Shown: positions 8,434 to 17,087, numbered from the stretch's first letter. The stretch is 38,546 nucleotides of DNA from Poindextera sp035295705 (GCA_035295705.1 DATGIN010000172.1:1-38546), one strand, 5' to 3'. Made by a program: numbers and translations. The notes: generated by a model from the sequence alone, not told the origin.

Positions 8434-9576
8434 TCACCAGACCGCCGCGGCGGTCGAGACATAATTCCATAGCGCCCCGAAGCCCGCGCCCGCCGCGCTG
8501 GCCACCCACCACACGTGGACGAGCTCGAGCGCTTTCGAAGCCACCGCCACATTGGCCGCCAGCCCGATGGAGCAAAGCGCGCAGAACTTCAGGTAGCCCG
8601 TCAGCAGCGCAGCGCCCGTCTTGCGCCGATCACGGTAGGTGACCTCGTTGTTGATCAGGTAGTTCGAGGTCATCGCGACCATCGAACCAAGCAGTTGGGC
8701 GAGCGAAAACGCCAGCCCCGCCACCAGGAAGCCCTTCACGGCGGCCAGCTGCACGAAGACGCCGGTCGCGCCCACCAGGCCGAACATGAGTGCGCGCGTG
8801 GGGATCAGGCCGCGGGTCAGCTTGTTCAGGAGCAGGCCCAGATAGTCGATCACCATGCGACGATCGAGCTTCGAGCCGCCGGCCGCACGGGCGCGAAAGA
8901 CGTAGGCCAGCTCGGCGATTTTGAGCGGCTCGCGCTGCGAGGCGATGATGTCGAACAGCACCTTGAAGCCGACGGTGGTCAGCCGGTGCGCCACCGCCTC
9001 CACCCGGCCCCGCTCGATCATGAAGAAGCCGGAGACCGGATCACTCAGCTCCTGCCGCAGCACCAGCCGGCCCAGCCAGTTCGCGAAGCGGCTGCCGAGG
9101 CGGCGGGCCGGGTCCAGCGCCTCGACTTCGCGCGCGCCGCGCGCATAGCGGCTGGCGACCACCAGCTCGGCCTCGCCAGCGCGCAACATCACGAGCATCG
9201 CCGGCAAAAGCGTCTCGTCATGCTGTAGATCGCCGTCCATCACGGCGACAAAAGGCGCGGCCGAGGCCAGCACGCCCTCGACCACCGCGCCCGCGAGACC
9301 ACGTCGTTTCACGCGTCGCAGGCACTGCACGCGAGGGTCCTGCGCGGCGATGGCCTTTACCGCCTCGGCGGTCCCGTCCGGCGAGTCGTCGTCGACGACG
9401 ATCAGCTGCCAGGCGACGCCTTCCAGCACCTGGTCCAACCGCTCGACCAGCGCCGGCATATTCGGGCGCTCGTTGAACGTCGGTACGACCACGCTCAACT
9501 CATAGCCGGCGGACGCGACGCTCGCCGCTGGCCCGTCGCGGCCTGTGGCCTTTGCGCCGCGCGTGCGTTCAAGCAC
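8434..9576 (-). CDS. Polyprenyl-phosphate glycosyltransferase (GT2, DPM1-like) fused to GtrA-type membrane domain
   Basis: About 380 residues. The N-terminal GT2 domain has LSVVVPTFNERPN, IVVDDDSPDGT and the metal-binding MDGDLQHDE, and resembles dolichol/polyprenol-phosphate mannose synthases that load a sugar onto a lipid carrier at the inner membrane. The last roughly 115 residues form four hydrophobic segments of the GtrA flippase-like family (LMFGLVGATGVFVQLAAVKG, SNYLINNEVTYR). A single protein would thus make and translocate the lipid-linked sugar. Start: GTG 9576 is preferred because AGGAG lies upstream and the protein then has normal length. An ATG at 9723 would add 49 low-complexity basic residues and leave only 14 bases to the divergent gene. 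Confidence 0.88.
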   Translation of the reverse strand: MLERTRGAKATGRDGPAASVASAGYELSVVVPTFNERPNMPALVERLDQVLEGVAWQLIVVDDDSPDGTAEAVKAIAAQDPRVQCLRRVKRRGLAGAVVEGVLASAAPFVAVMDGDLQHDETLLPAMLVMLRAGEAELVVASRYARGAREVEALDPARRLGSRFANWLGRLVLRQELSDPVSGFFMIERGRVEAVAHRLTTVGFKVLFDIIASQREPLKIAELAYVFRARAAGGSKLDRRMVIDYLGLLLNKLTRGLIPTRALMFGLVGATGVFVQLAAVKGFLVAGLAFSLAQLLGSMVAMTSNYLINNEVTYRDRRKTGAALLTGYLKFCALCSIGLAANVAVASKALELVHVWWVASAAGAGFGALWNYVSTAAAVW

Positions 9577-9586
9577 CGTTGAATGG

Positions 9587-9591
9587 CTCCT
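9587..9591 (-). promoter_or_regulatory. Ribosome binding site supporting a GTG start for the glycosyltransferase
   Basis: AGGAG on the minus strand, 10 bases before GTG 9576. It favours this start over the in-frame ATG 147 bases upstream, whose extra residues are rich in Gly, Ala and Arg and match nothing in the family. The spacing is slightly long, so confidence is moderate. Confidence 0.45.
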
Positions 9592-9737
9592 GGCTGAGGG
9601 CTTGCGGGGTCCGCTGGCTCCGCCCCGCTGGCCGTGCGCTCCCGCGCCTAGCATACCGCGCTTCGCCTGTCGCGACGCCGCGCCGCGCGGCCGACCATTG
9701 CCCGCACCCGGCTTTGCGCCCATACCGACGAGCGCCG

Positions 9738-10205
9738 ATGACGCACGCGCCCGACCCAGCGCCAGACGAATATTCGATCCCGGACAACCTCGGGGAGATC
9801 AGGCTCTTCCCGCGCCCCGTCGTCTGGGCTGCGGCGGCGGTGATCGCGGCGATGGCCGGCGTCGGCCTCGTGCAGGGGTTGCGCGGGGCGATCGCGGGGG
9901 GCGCGGCAGGCAGCAACCAGGAAGAGATCAGCACCTCCGGCGCGGTCTCGGCGCAGGCGGCGCAGCCGCTCTCGGCCAACCCGCAGTGGTCGGCGCTCAG
10001 CGGCGCGGCCATGGCGTCGTCCAGCGCGGCGTCCTCGGCGGCCTCGTCCTCCGCCGAAAGCGAGCAAGAGGATGTGACCAGCGAGAGTGCAGGCGAGGAA
10101 TCCGCTGCGGCGCCGCCGCCGATCGTCCAGGTCCCGAGCGCCGGGCCAGCGGCGCCCGCTCAGCCGCCGGCCTCGAGCCAACCCGACACGATGCCGCCCA
10201 CTTAA
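9738..10205 (+). CDS. Small single-span membrane protein with Ser/Ala/Glu-rich tail, unknown
   Basis: A 155-residue protein that I do not recognise. A short polar N-terminus with EYSIPDNLGEIRLFP is followed by one hydrophobic segment (about 28-47) and then about 105 low-complexity residues rich in Ala, Ser, Glu, Gln and Pro. The plausible topology is N-in with a long, acidic, disordered periplasmic tail. ATG 9738 fits codon use; the frame is open further upstream but that part overlaps the leader of the divergent glycosyltransferase. Convergent with the next gene (20 bases apart), which encodes a protein of similar design. Confidence 0.6.
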   Translation: MTHAPDPAPDEYSIPDNLGEIRLFPRPVVWAAAAVIAAMAGVGLVQGLRGAIAGGAAGSNQEEISTSGAVSAQAAQPLSANPQWSALSGAAMASSSAASSAASSSAESEQEDVTSESAGEESAAAPPPIVQVPSAGPAAPAQPPASSQPDTMPPT

Positions 10206-10225
10206 CCGCGGCGGCGCCGTTCCGC

Positions 10226-10573
10226 TCAGTTCTGCTCGGGAGCGGACGAGGCGCCGTCCGCGTCGCCGGTGTGCGACCGCGACGTCATGCCGGCGGCTGC
10301 AGCGTCGTCCTCGACGTCCTCGTGGCTCGGCGACGAAGCTTCGGTGTTCACCGCCGGGGTCGAAGAAACGGGTTGGACCGTCGGGGCGGGCGGCGGCGGA
10401 GGGACCGGTTGCGTCACGACGGCGACCGCGGCGCTGGTGGGCGGCTGTTCGGCCTCGCCGGCGTGGCGGGCGCTCATCAGCGTCTGGATCGCCAGCGTCC
10501 CGGCAACGCCGATGATGACGCCGAGAATCGTCCACCCGAAGGCGCCGCCGCCTCCACCGCCTTCACGCGCCAT
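10226..10573 (-). CDS. Small single-span membrane protein with Pro/acidic tail, unknown
   Basis: A 115-residue protein of unknown function. It has a glycine-rich start (MAREGGGGGG), one membrane segment (about 12-32), then a Pro-rich stretch (QPVPPPPPAPTVQP) and a Ser/Glu/Asp/Ala-rich tail that is likely disordered. ATG 10573 is preceded by GGAG at a suitable distance. It is the third gene of a minus-strand series after an L,D-transpeptidase and an M15A peptidase (33 bases from the latter), so an envelope-associated role is possible but unproven. Confidence 0.6.
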   Translation of the reverse strand: MAREGGGGGGAFGWTILGVIIGVAGTLAIQTLMSARHAGEAEQPPTSAAVAVVTQPVPPPPPAPTVQPVSSTPAVNTEASSPSHEDVEDDAAAAGMTSRSHTGDADGASSAPEQN

Positions 10574-10606
10574 CTATTGGGTCTCCGGTCGTCGGTCTTT
10601 TCAGTC

Positions 10607-11239
10607 TCAGCCGTACCACGTGCGGACGGGACCGACGTCCACATGGACGAAGTTCGAGTAGGGATAGTAGCCGACTCCGCCCCGACCGAGGCTGAGCGCG
10701 GCCGCGTGCAGGCGAGAGAGATCGACGTCCGGCAAGCGGATGTCGATGGCCATGCCCGACATGTGGAAGCTGTGCTTGGCGACCTCTTCGCTGCGCTCGC
10801 GCAACAGTGCGTTGGTCGCCGCCGATCGATAACCGGAAATGACCTGGAACTTCGACCGCGTGCCCGTCAGCGAGTTCAGCGAATCCAGGAGGTCGAGCAG
10901 CTGCGGATGGATCGGGTAGACATCGCCGGTGCGGAAATCGCGCAGCTGGACGTTCACCGCGTCGAGTACGTCGGGAATGTAGTCCCCATCAGCCCAATAC
11001 ACGGCTTCCATCTGCTCGCCGGTGTGCAGGTTGGAGAGCGAGACGCTGCGAGTCGATGCGATGGGCCCGCTGGAGGCGATCGACGGCGTCGGCGGGCTGG
11101 TCAGCGACCGCGGCGCCGTGCTGACGGTCCCCTGCACCGACGTGAGAGTCTGGGCGACGCCGATGAGCGGCGCGGCGCTCAGGCCCGCGCCAACGGCAAC
11201 GCCAAAGCCAGCCCTGAGAAGGGATCGTCGCTCAAGCAA
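10607..11239 (-). CDS. M15A/MepK(YcbK)-like murein peptidase with Tat-type signal
   Basis: A 210-residue exported protein of the DUF882/peptidase M15A family. The N-terminus ERRSLLRAGFG followed by a hydrophobic stretch is a twin-arginine-type signal ending near AQT (about 29-31). Zinc ligands of the family are visible: His159-x6-Asp166 (HMSGMAID) and His199-x-Asp201 (HVDVG), with SGYRS (136-139) lining the site. E. coli YcbK/MepK cuts peptidoglycan cross-links, so a murein endopeptidase role is likely. The start is TTG 11239; no in-frame ATG exists nearby upstream, and the RR motif sits right after it. It lies 66 bases downstream of the L,D-transpeptidase on the same strand, consistent with joint control of 3-3 cross-link making and breaking. 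Confidence 0.88.
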   Translation of the reverse strand: MLERRSLLRAGFGVAVGAGLSAAPLIGVAQTLTSVQGTVSTAPRSLTSPPTPSIASSGPIASTRSVSLSNLHTGEQMEAVYWADGDYIPDVLDAVNVQLRDFRTGDVYPIHPQLLDLLDSLNSLTGTRSKFQVISGYRSAATNALLRERSEEVAKHSFHMSGMAIDIRLPDVDLSRLHAAALSLGRGGVGYYPYSNFVHVDVGPVRTWYG

Positions 11240-11305
11240 AACTGTGACCCACCGCCGGATTCGCCCCCCGACTGTCGCGGATAAGGGGTTAAGCCGCCCT
11301 TTACG

Positions 11306-12874
11306 TCAAGTCACGGAGTGGGGAACTGCGTCGATGCGCTGCATCAGCAAATGATCCCAGCTGTAGGGGTCTCCGCGGAAGCTCATCTGCCCATCGGCGC
11401 CCGCGAAAGCAGTCCAGTAAAGCAGGAAAACCGAGATCGGCCGCGGGATCGGCGCTCGCACCGTCTGACCGGACGCGATCGTCTGGTTGATCTCGTCCGA
11501 CGTCCACTTCGGGTCGCCCTGCATCACCGCGTCGGCCAGCACGACCGGCTTCTCCAACCGTACGCAGCCGTGGCTCACCATGCGCGCATAGCGGCCGAAG
11601 GTGCTGTGGGTCGGCGTGTCGTGCAGGTAGACGCTGTAGGGGTTCGGAAACTCGAATTTCACGTGCCCCAGGGCCGACATGTCGCCCGCCTTCTGCTGCA
11701 GCCGCGTGCCGCCGTCCGGCGTGTGGATGACCACGAATTCGTTGCGCGCGAAGTACCCGGGATGCGCCCGCTCCTTAGGCCAGAGCTCCTTGGCTGCGAT
11801 GTCGGCCGGAACGTTCCACGGCGGATTGAACAGCACGTCGGAGATCACGCTCGAAAGCATCGGCGTCTCGTCGCCGGGACGTCCGGTCACCGCCCGCATC
11901 GCCAGCGTCGGCGTGTCGTTGTGGAAGACGGTCAGGATGGCGGCGGCGATGTTGACCTGGATGCGGTCGGACGGCAGCTCCCGCGGCAGCCACCGCCAGC
12001 GCTCCATGTTGGCGATGATCTGCGCGACCCGCTGGCTGACCGGCACGTTCAGGGCGGCGATGGTCGACTTGTCCAGCTGCCCGGTGGGCTCCAGCCCGTA
12101 GCGCTTCTGCGCACGGCTCACCGCATCGCTCAGCGCCTGGTCGTAAGCGTCTCCCGCCGTCGGCACGGCGGAATCTTCGATCGCCAGGCGCGCGCGAAGC
12201 GCCGCAACCGACGGTCCCCTCGCCCCCGGCGCCAGGGCGGTGTCGGAAAGCGCCGGCCACCCCCCGTGCGCCGCGATGCCGCGGTAGATGGCCAGGCCGC
12301 GCCGCAGCGTATCGTAGCCGGTGTAGGGCGGCGGCAGGCTGTCCAGCCACGGGCCCAGCCGGTCCTGATTGACCGCAGCGACGAACTCCGCCGACGCGTC
12401 GTACGGCTGAGGGCGCAGGCCCCAGAGGTGGGGGAAGTCCGAAGGGCCGAGCCGGCCCACCCGAACATCGTGTGCGTAGCGCAGGACCGCGCCGACCAGC
12501 GCCGCTTGTCCCTGCCGCCGGGCGCCGGGATCGCGCGACGCGAGCGCCGCGTCCAGGCCCGCCGGCGTGTAGGCGTTGTGCGCGAACCCATGCGTCTCGG
12601 CCTGCGCCAGCGTGCGCTGAAGCAGCGCGACCTGATCGGGCCTGAGCGGAACTTGCGTGGCCGCCGACTCCGCCGCCGTTGGGGGCGCTCCCGACTGGGG
12701 CGAGGCTTCTTGAGCGAGCGCGCTCTGCGCCGACGGCGCCAATGCGCCCAAGACAAGCAGAAAAGCCGCGATCGGCGCCACGGCGCCGCGCCCTACCGCC
12801 CTGCCTCTTCCGTTCACCGGCGCCCCCCGCGCTCCCGGGCCGCTCGCCCCCGGGGACCCATGCTGTTCACGCAT
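11306..12874 (-). CDS. L,D-transpeptidase, YcbB/LdtD-like, with peptidoglycan-binding domain
   Basis: About 522 residues from ATG 12874. It has a signal sequence (AVAPIAAFLLVLGALAPSAQ, cleavage near ALA-QE), a scaffold region, a peptidoglycan-binding-like repeat (SVAALRARLAIED to LDKSTIAALNVPV) and a YkuD catalytic domain with HSTFGRYARMVSHGCVRLEK (His435, catalytic Cys437). Such enzymes form 3-3 peptide cross-links in the periplasm and are insensitive to most penicillins. The length fits the YcbB class rather than the small Ldt class. The frame is open up to 12997, which would add 41 basic residues before the signal; this seems wrong for an exported protein. First gene of the minus-strand cell-wall series and divergent from the beta-lactamase-like gene. 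Confidence 0.9.
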   Translation of the reverse strand: MREQHGSPGASGPGARGAPVNGRGRAVGRGAVAPIAAFLLVLGALAPSAQSALAQEASPQSGAPPTAAESAATQVPLRPDQVALLQRTLAQAETHGFAHNAYTPAGLDAALASRDPGARRQGQAALVGAVLRYAHDVRVGRLGPSDFPHLWGLRPQPYDASAEFVAAVNQDRLGPWLDSLPPPYTGYDTLRRGLAIYRGIAAHGGWPALSDTALAPGARGPSVAALRARLAIEDSAVPTAGDAYDQALSDAVSRAQKRYGLEPTGQLDKSTIAALNVPVSQRVAQIIANMERWRWLPRELPSDRIQVNIAAAILTVFHNDTPTLAMRAVTGRPGDETPMLSSVISDVLFNPPWNVPADIAAKELWPKERAHPGYFARNEFVVIHTPDGGTRLQQKAGDMSALGHVKFEFPNPYSVYLHDTPTHSTFGRYARMVSHGCVRLEKPVVLADAVMQGDPKWTSDEINQTIASGQTVRAPIPRPISVFLLYWTAFAGADGQMSFRGDPYSWDHLLMQRIDAVPHSVT

Positions 12875-13035
12875 TGCATAAAGAGATTCCCCGCCGATTT
12901 CGCTAGGGGTGCGGGGCGTTGGCCGGAAATCGCTGGCGAGTGCGGCTTTTTGCGCACGGTGACGCGGGCGCGCTCGCCGCTTGGCCGGGCCCTCCATTCG
13001 GCCTAATGCGTGGGCGCCTTAAGGGAGATGAGGGC

Positions 13036-14274
13036 ATGGATCTCACGCACGCCGGCAGCGGCCTGGCCGCCGACCGCCTGGAACGCATCAGCGACCACCT
13101 CAACCGCAACTACATCGAGCCCGGCAAGATCACCGGTTGCCAGGTGGCCGTGGCCCGCCATGGGCGGCTCGCCTATTTCAAGTCGTTTGGCCTGCGCGAC
13201 CGCGAACGGGGCAAGCCGGTCGAGGACGACACCATCTTCCGCCTCTACTCGATGACCAAGCCGATCACCTCGGTGGCGCTCATGACCCTCTACGAGCAGG
13301 GCTACTTCCAGCTCGACGACCCGGTCTATCGGGTCGTGCCCGAGTGGCGGAACCACCAGGTGTGGGTCTCCGGCGCCGGCGAGGCCATGCAACTTGCCCG
13401 CCCCAACCCGCCGATGACGTTTCGGCACGTGCTCAGCCACACGGCCGGCCTCACCTACGGCGCGCAGCTCGAGGCGCTGGGCGCGCCGGCCGAGCGCGAT
13501 CCGGTCGCCGAAGCCTACCGCGTCGCCGGCGTGCGGCGAGGGGAAGGCGAGACCTTGCACGACTTTGCGATGAAACTGGCGAAGGTGCCGCTGCGCTACC
13601 AGCCGGGCGACCGGTGGATGTACTCGCTCGCCACCGATGTCTGCGGCTACCTGGTCGAGCGCATCAGCGGAAAGCCGTTCGACCAGTACTTGAAGGAGGC
13701 GATCTTCGAGCCCCTGAAGATGAAGGACACCGCCTTCCTCGTCGCTGAGGCAGACAAGGGACGCTTTGCCGCGAACTATCGTCGGCGCGGCGACAAGACG
13801 CTGGAGCTGATCGACGATCCGGAAACCTCGACTTACCTGAAGAAGCCCAGCTTCCTTTCGGGCGGCGGGGGGCTGGTCGGCACGACCGAGGACTACCTGC
13901 GGTTCTGCGAGATGCTGAGGCTGGGTGGCGAGCTCGAGGGCGCTCGCATTCTCGGTCCGCGCACGATCGACTTGATGACCCGCAACCACCTGAAGGGCGG
14001 AGCCGACCTCACCCAGATGGCGATCGGCGGCTTCTCGGAAACGGCGAACGCCGGCGTGGGTTTCGGGCTCGGCTTCGCCATGACATTGGGCGAGGTGGCG
14101 ACCGGGACGCTAGGCGAGGGCGACTACTATTGGGGCGGCGCGGCCTCGACGATCTTCTGGGTCGATCCCAAGGAGGACATGGTCGTCATTTTCATGACGC
14201 AGCTGATGCCGTCGGGAACCTTCAATTTCCGCGGCCAGTTGAAGAGCATCATCTACTCCGCGATCACCGACTAG
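13036..14274 (+). CDS. Serine beta-lactamase-like hydrolase (class C/esterase family)
   Basis: A 412-residue protein of the beta-lactamase-related serine hydrolase family. The catalytic SxxK is SMTK (72-75); the second motif is Tyr196-Ser-Leu where penicillin-binding proteins have YxN; near the C-terminus YYWGGAASTIFWVDP supplies the third, beta-strand motif. No signal peptide is seen, which argues against a classical periplasmic beta-lactamase and for a cytoplasmic esterase (EstB-like) or an unusual exported form. ATG 13036 has a good GGGAGATGAGG ribosome site. Substrate unknown; antibiotic resistance should not be assumed. It is 34 bases before the GH15 gene. Confidence 0.9.
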   Translation: MDLTHAGSGLAADRLERISDHLNRNYIEPGKITGCQVAVARHGRLAYFKSFGLRDRERGKPVEDDTIFRLYSMTKPITSVALMTLYEQGYFQLDDPVYRVVPEWRNHQVWVSGAGEAMQLARPNPPMTFRHVLSHTAGLTYGAQLEALGAPAERDPVAEAYRVAGVRRGEGETLHDFAMKLAKVPLRYQPGDRWMYSLATDVCGYLVERISGKPFDQYLKEAIFEPLKMKDTAFLVAEADKGRFAANYRRRGDKTLELIDDPETSTYLKKPSFLSGGGGLVGTTEDYLRFCEMLRLGGELEGARILGPRTIDLMTRNHLKGGADLTQMAIGGFSETANAGVGFGLGFAMTLGEVATGTLGEGDYYWGGAASTIFWVDPKEDMVVIFMTQLMPSGTFNFRGQLKSIIYSAITD

Positions 14275-14308
14275 CGTCCGCTGCAACGCTTCGCAGGCTC
14301 GGGCGCTT

Positions 14309-16180
14309 TTGCTTGAGCATCGAGGAGCCCCGCAACCGTTGGACGAGCAGCCTACCGAGCGCCGTAACCGGCGCATCGAAGACTACGGCCTGATCGGCAA
14401 CAACCACACGGCGGCGCTGGTGCACCGCTGCGGCGATATCGACTGGCTGTGCCTGCCCAAGTTCGACTCGCCGGCGATCTTCGCCGCGCTTCTCGGCGAC
14501 GAGGACAACGGCTGCTGGAGCCTCAGGGCGTCGGATCCGAAGGCCAAGGTCACGCGCAGATACCGCGCCGGCACCGCGATCCTGGAGACGACGTTCACGA
14601 CCCGCGGCGGCGCGGCGACGGTGATCGACTTCATGCCGACCCCTGGCGTGGGCGGCGCGATCGAGCTCGTGCGCCTGGTGCGCGGCGATCGGGGCGCCAT
14701 CGACTTCGAGACGGCGATCCGCTTCCGCTTCGACTATGGTCAGCAGCTGCCCTGGGTGCGGGCCAACCCGGTCGGTCTGACGGCGGTGGCCGGCCCTGAC
14801 GCCGTACGGCTGGTTTCCACCGTGCCGCTGACGAACAAGGACTTCGCCACGCGGTCGACGTTTCGCGTCCGCGCCGGAGAGACCGTCGACTTCTCGCTGA
14901 TCTGGTACGCCTCCCATCTCCCGCCACCGGACTGCCGCGCGCCGGAGCCGCTGCTGGCGCAGACCCAGTCGGAATGGGCGGGCTGGATCGCCAGCTCTAA
15001 CTACGACGGACCGCATCGCGAGCTGGTCGAGCGGTCGCTGATCACGCTCAAGCTGCTCACCTACCAGCCGACGGGCGGCATCGTCGCGGCGCCCACGACG
15101 TCGCTGCCAGAGCAGATCGGCGGACCGCGCAACTGGGACTACCGCTACTGCTGGGTCCGCGACGCGACGCTCTCGCTCTACGCCTTCCTGAGCTCGGGTT
15201 TCCACGCCGAGGCCGAAGCATGGCGCCGCTGGGTGATGCGGGCCGCCGCCGGGTCGCCCCAGGACCTTCAGATCATGTACGGGCTGCATGGCGAGCGCCG
15301 GCTCTGGGAATACGAGATTCCGCGTCTTGCCGGGTTCGCCCAGAGCAGGCCGGTCAGGATCGGCAACCAGGCGCACGAACAGCGCCAGCTCGACATCTAT
15401 GGCGAGCTGATCGGCGGCATCTTCGCCAGCCACAGGATGGGCGCGAACGGGGCGCAGGAAGCCTGGCCGCTGCTCTGCGTCGCCGTCGACTTCCTCGAGA
15501 GCATCTGGCGCGAGCCCGACAACGGCATCTGGGAGGTGCGCGGTCCGAGGCGGCACTTCACCCACTCCAAGCTGATGGCCTGGGTCGCCTTCGACCGAGC
15601 GATCGCGCTCGCCGAGCAGCTTTCCTTGAAGGCTCCGCTGGATCGCTGGCGGAACACCCGCAAGGCGGTGCACGCCGAGATCTGCGAGCGGGGCTGGAAC
15701 CCGAAGCGCAAGGCTTTCGTGCAGTACTACGGGGGCGACACGCTCGATGCGGCCCTGCTGATCATGCCGCTGACGGGGTTCCTGCCGGTCGACGACCCTC
15801 GCTTGCAGAGCACCATCCGCGCCATCGAGCGCGAGCTCATGCCGGACGGACTCGTCCAGCGCTACACCCCGGCGCCGCACGTCGATGGCTTGCCGCCGGG
15901 CGAGGGCGCCTTCCTCGCCTGCAGCTTCTGGCTCTGCGACGTCTACAAGCTCAGCGGCCGCGCGCGCAAAGCCGCTGCGCTGTTCAAGAAGCTGCTCGGC
16001 GCGGCGAACGACCTTGGGCTCTTCGCAGAGGAGTACGACCCGAGAGCAAAGCGCCAGCTGGGCAACTTCCCGCAGGCCTTCTCCCACGTCGGCCTGATCA
16101 ACTCCGCGCACATCCTCGCCGGGCGCACCGTCGGCGCCATGCGCCGCGCCGAACGCGAACGCGACGAGCCGCTGGGGTAA
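14309..16180 (+). CDS. Glycoside hydrolase family 15 protein (glucoamylase/trehalase-like)
   Basis: A 623-residue cytoplasmic-looking enzyme. The N-terminal domain starts with IEDYGLIGNNHTAALVHRCG and DIDWLCLPKFDSPAIFAALL, typical of bacterial GH15 proteins. The (alpha/alpha)6 barrel shows NWDYRYCWVRDATLSLYAF and the C-terminal AEEYDPRAKRQLGNFPQAFS, which carries a catalytic Glu. Bacterial relatives hydrolyse alpha-glucans or trehalose, and the sequence alone cannot separate these. There is no ATG near the front: TTG 14309 or TTG 14339 are both possible; a GAGGAG at 14322 favours the second weakly. It may work with the debranching-type enzyme at 4800, releasing glucose for the pentose-phosphate operon downstream (inference). 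Confidence 0.9.
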   Translation: MLEHRGAPQPLDEQPTERRNRRIEDYGLIGNNHTAALVHRCGDIDWLCLPKFDSPAIFAALLGDEDNGCWSLRASDPKAKVTRRYRAGTAILETTFTTRGGAATVIDFMPTPGVGGAIELVRLVRGDRGAIDFETAIRFRFDYGQQLPWVRANPVGLTAVAGPDAVRLVSTVPLTNKDFATRSTFRVRAGETVDFSLIWYASHLPPPDCRAPEPLLAQTQSEWAGWIASSNYDGPHRELVERSLITLKLLTYQPTGGIVAAPTTSLPEQIGGPRNWDYRYCWVRDATLSLYAFLSSGFHAEAEAWRRWVMRAAAGSPQDLQIMYGLHGERRLWEYEIPRLAGFAQSRPVRIGNQAHEQRQLDIYGELIGGIFASHRMGANGAQEAWPLLCVAVDFLESIWREPDNGIWEVRGPRRHFTHSKLMAWVAFDRAIALAEQLSLKAPLDRWRNTRKAVHAEICERGWNPKRKAFVQYYGGDTLDAALLIMPLTGFLPVDDPRLQSTIRAIERELMPDGLVQRYTPAPHVDGLPPGEGAFLACSFWLCDVYKLSGRARKAAALFKKLLGAANDLGLFAEEYDPRAKRQLGNFPQAFSHVGLINSAHILAGRTVGAMRRAERERDEPLG

Positions 16181-16246
16181 GCGAACTCGGGGGGCTTGCC
16201 GCTGACGCCGCGTAGGCTTCTAGGATGGCGGCGGGAGGAAACCCTC

Positions 16247-17080
16247 ATGGCCGACGAACCCATCCTGCTCATCGACGACCCTCGCCCGAACGTTCGGCGC
16301 CTCACGCTCAATCGCCCGGCCAAGCGCAACGCGCTCTCCAACGAGCTGCGCGGCCTCTTGTTCGAGGCGCTGGACGCCGCCGACGGCGATCCGGAGGTCC
16401 GCGTGATCGTCCTTCGCGGGGCCGGGACCTGCTTCTCGTCGGGCTACGACCTCGCCGGCGTCGGCGGCCTGCCGTGGCATACGGCTGGCGGCCAGGGCCA
16501 GTGGGCCCGGCACGTGGTCGACGGCTGCTTCCGCATGTGGGACTTGGCCAAGCCGATCATCGCCCAAGTGCACGGCTGGTGCCTGGCCGGCGGCTCGGAG
16601 CTCGCGGTCGCGTGCGACCTCGTCTACGTCGCCCACGACGCGCAGATCGGCTACCCGCCGGTCCGCACCATGTCGCCGCCCGACAACCAGTACCACGCCT
16701 GGCTGATGGGCATGCGCGCGGCTATGGAGCTGATGCTGACCGGCGACTCGATCAGCGGGGACGAGGCGGTGCGTCTGGGCTTCGCCAATCGCGCCTTCGA
16801 CGCCGGCGCGCTGGAGGACGAGGTGTTGGCCATGGCCGAGCGCATCGCCAAGGTCGACCCCGAGCTCGCACAGCTGAACAAGCGGCTGGTGCACCGGCAG
16901 ATGGAGGCGCTGGGCGTCCGCGCGGCGGTGCGCGCCGGCACCGACCTGCATGCGCTCGGCTGGCACACGGCCGCCAGCCGCGCGTACATGCAGCAGATGC
17001 GTCAGGGCGTGCGGCAGGCGCTGGACGCCCGCGATGCAAGCTTCGGCGACTACCGCACGAAAGAGAAGACGCAGGGTTGA
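16247..17080 (+). CDS. Enoyl-CoA hydratase/isomerase (crotonase) family protein
   Basis: A 277-residue crotonase-fold protein; ATG 16247 follows a strong GGGAGG. The CoA-thioester oxyanion hole is formed by FSSGYDL (63-69) and LAGGSE (113-118). Glu118 aligns with the first catalytic Glu of enoyl-CoA hydratase, but the second position falls in IGYPPVRTM (134-142), where Pro replaces Glu. Hydratases normally need both, so this could be an isomerase, a hydrolase or another crotonase. Unlike most members it acts beside carbohydrate genes rather than other beta-oxidation genes. The cupin follows 7 bases later. Confidence 0.88.
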   Translation: MADEPILLIDDPRPNVRRLTLNRPAKRNALSNELRGLLFEALDAADGDPEVRVIVLRGAGTCFSSGYDLAGVGGLPWHTAGGQGQWARHVVDGCFRMWDLAKPIIAQVHGWCLAGGSELAVACDLVYVAHDAQIGYPPVRTMSPPDNQYHAWLMGMRAAMELMLTGDSISGDEAVRLGFANRAFDAGALEDEVLAMAERIAKVDPELAQLNKRLVHRQMEALGVRAAVRAGTDLHALGWHTAASRAYMQQMRQGVRQALDARDASFGDYRTKEKTQG

Positions 17081-17087
17081 GTCCGCC

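Noticed and set aside
9577..9723. N-terminal 49-residue extension of the glycosyltransferase from ATG 9723.
   Set aside because: Gly/Arg/Ala-rich, no family similarity, and it leaves only 14 bases to the divergent gene; AGGAG supports GTG 9576.
11318..13006. A 562-codon plus-strand frame opposite the L,D-transpeptidase.
   Set aside because: Antisense shadow of a gene with an intact YkuD motif; composition is Arg-rich and unlike a folded protein.
13036..14274. Antibiotic-resistance beta-lactamase.
   Set aside because: SxxK is present but there is no signal peptide and the YxN and KTG motifs are not the classical ones; an esterase-type relative is more likely.
16196..16224. TTGCCG-N17-TCTAGG as a promoter for the crotonase gene.
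   Set aside because: The spacer is right but the -10 matches only three of six positions, which is common by chance.
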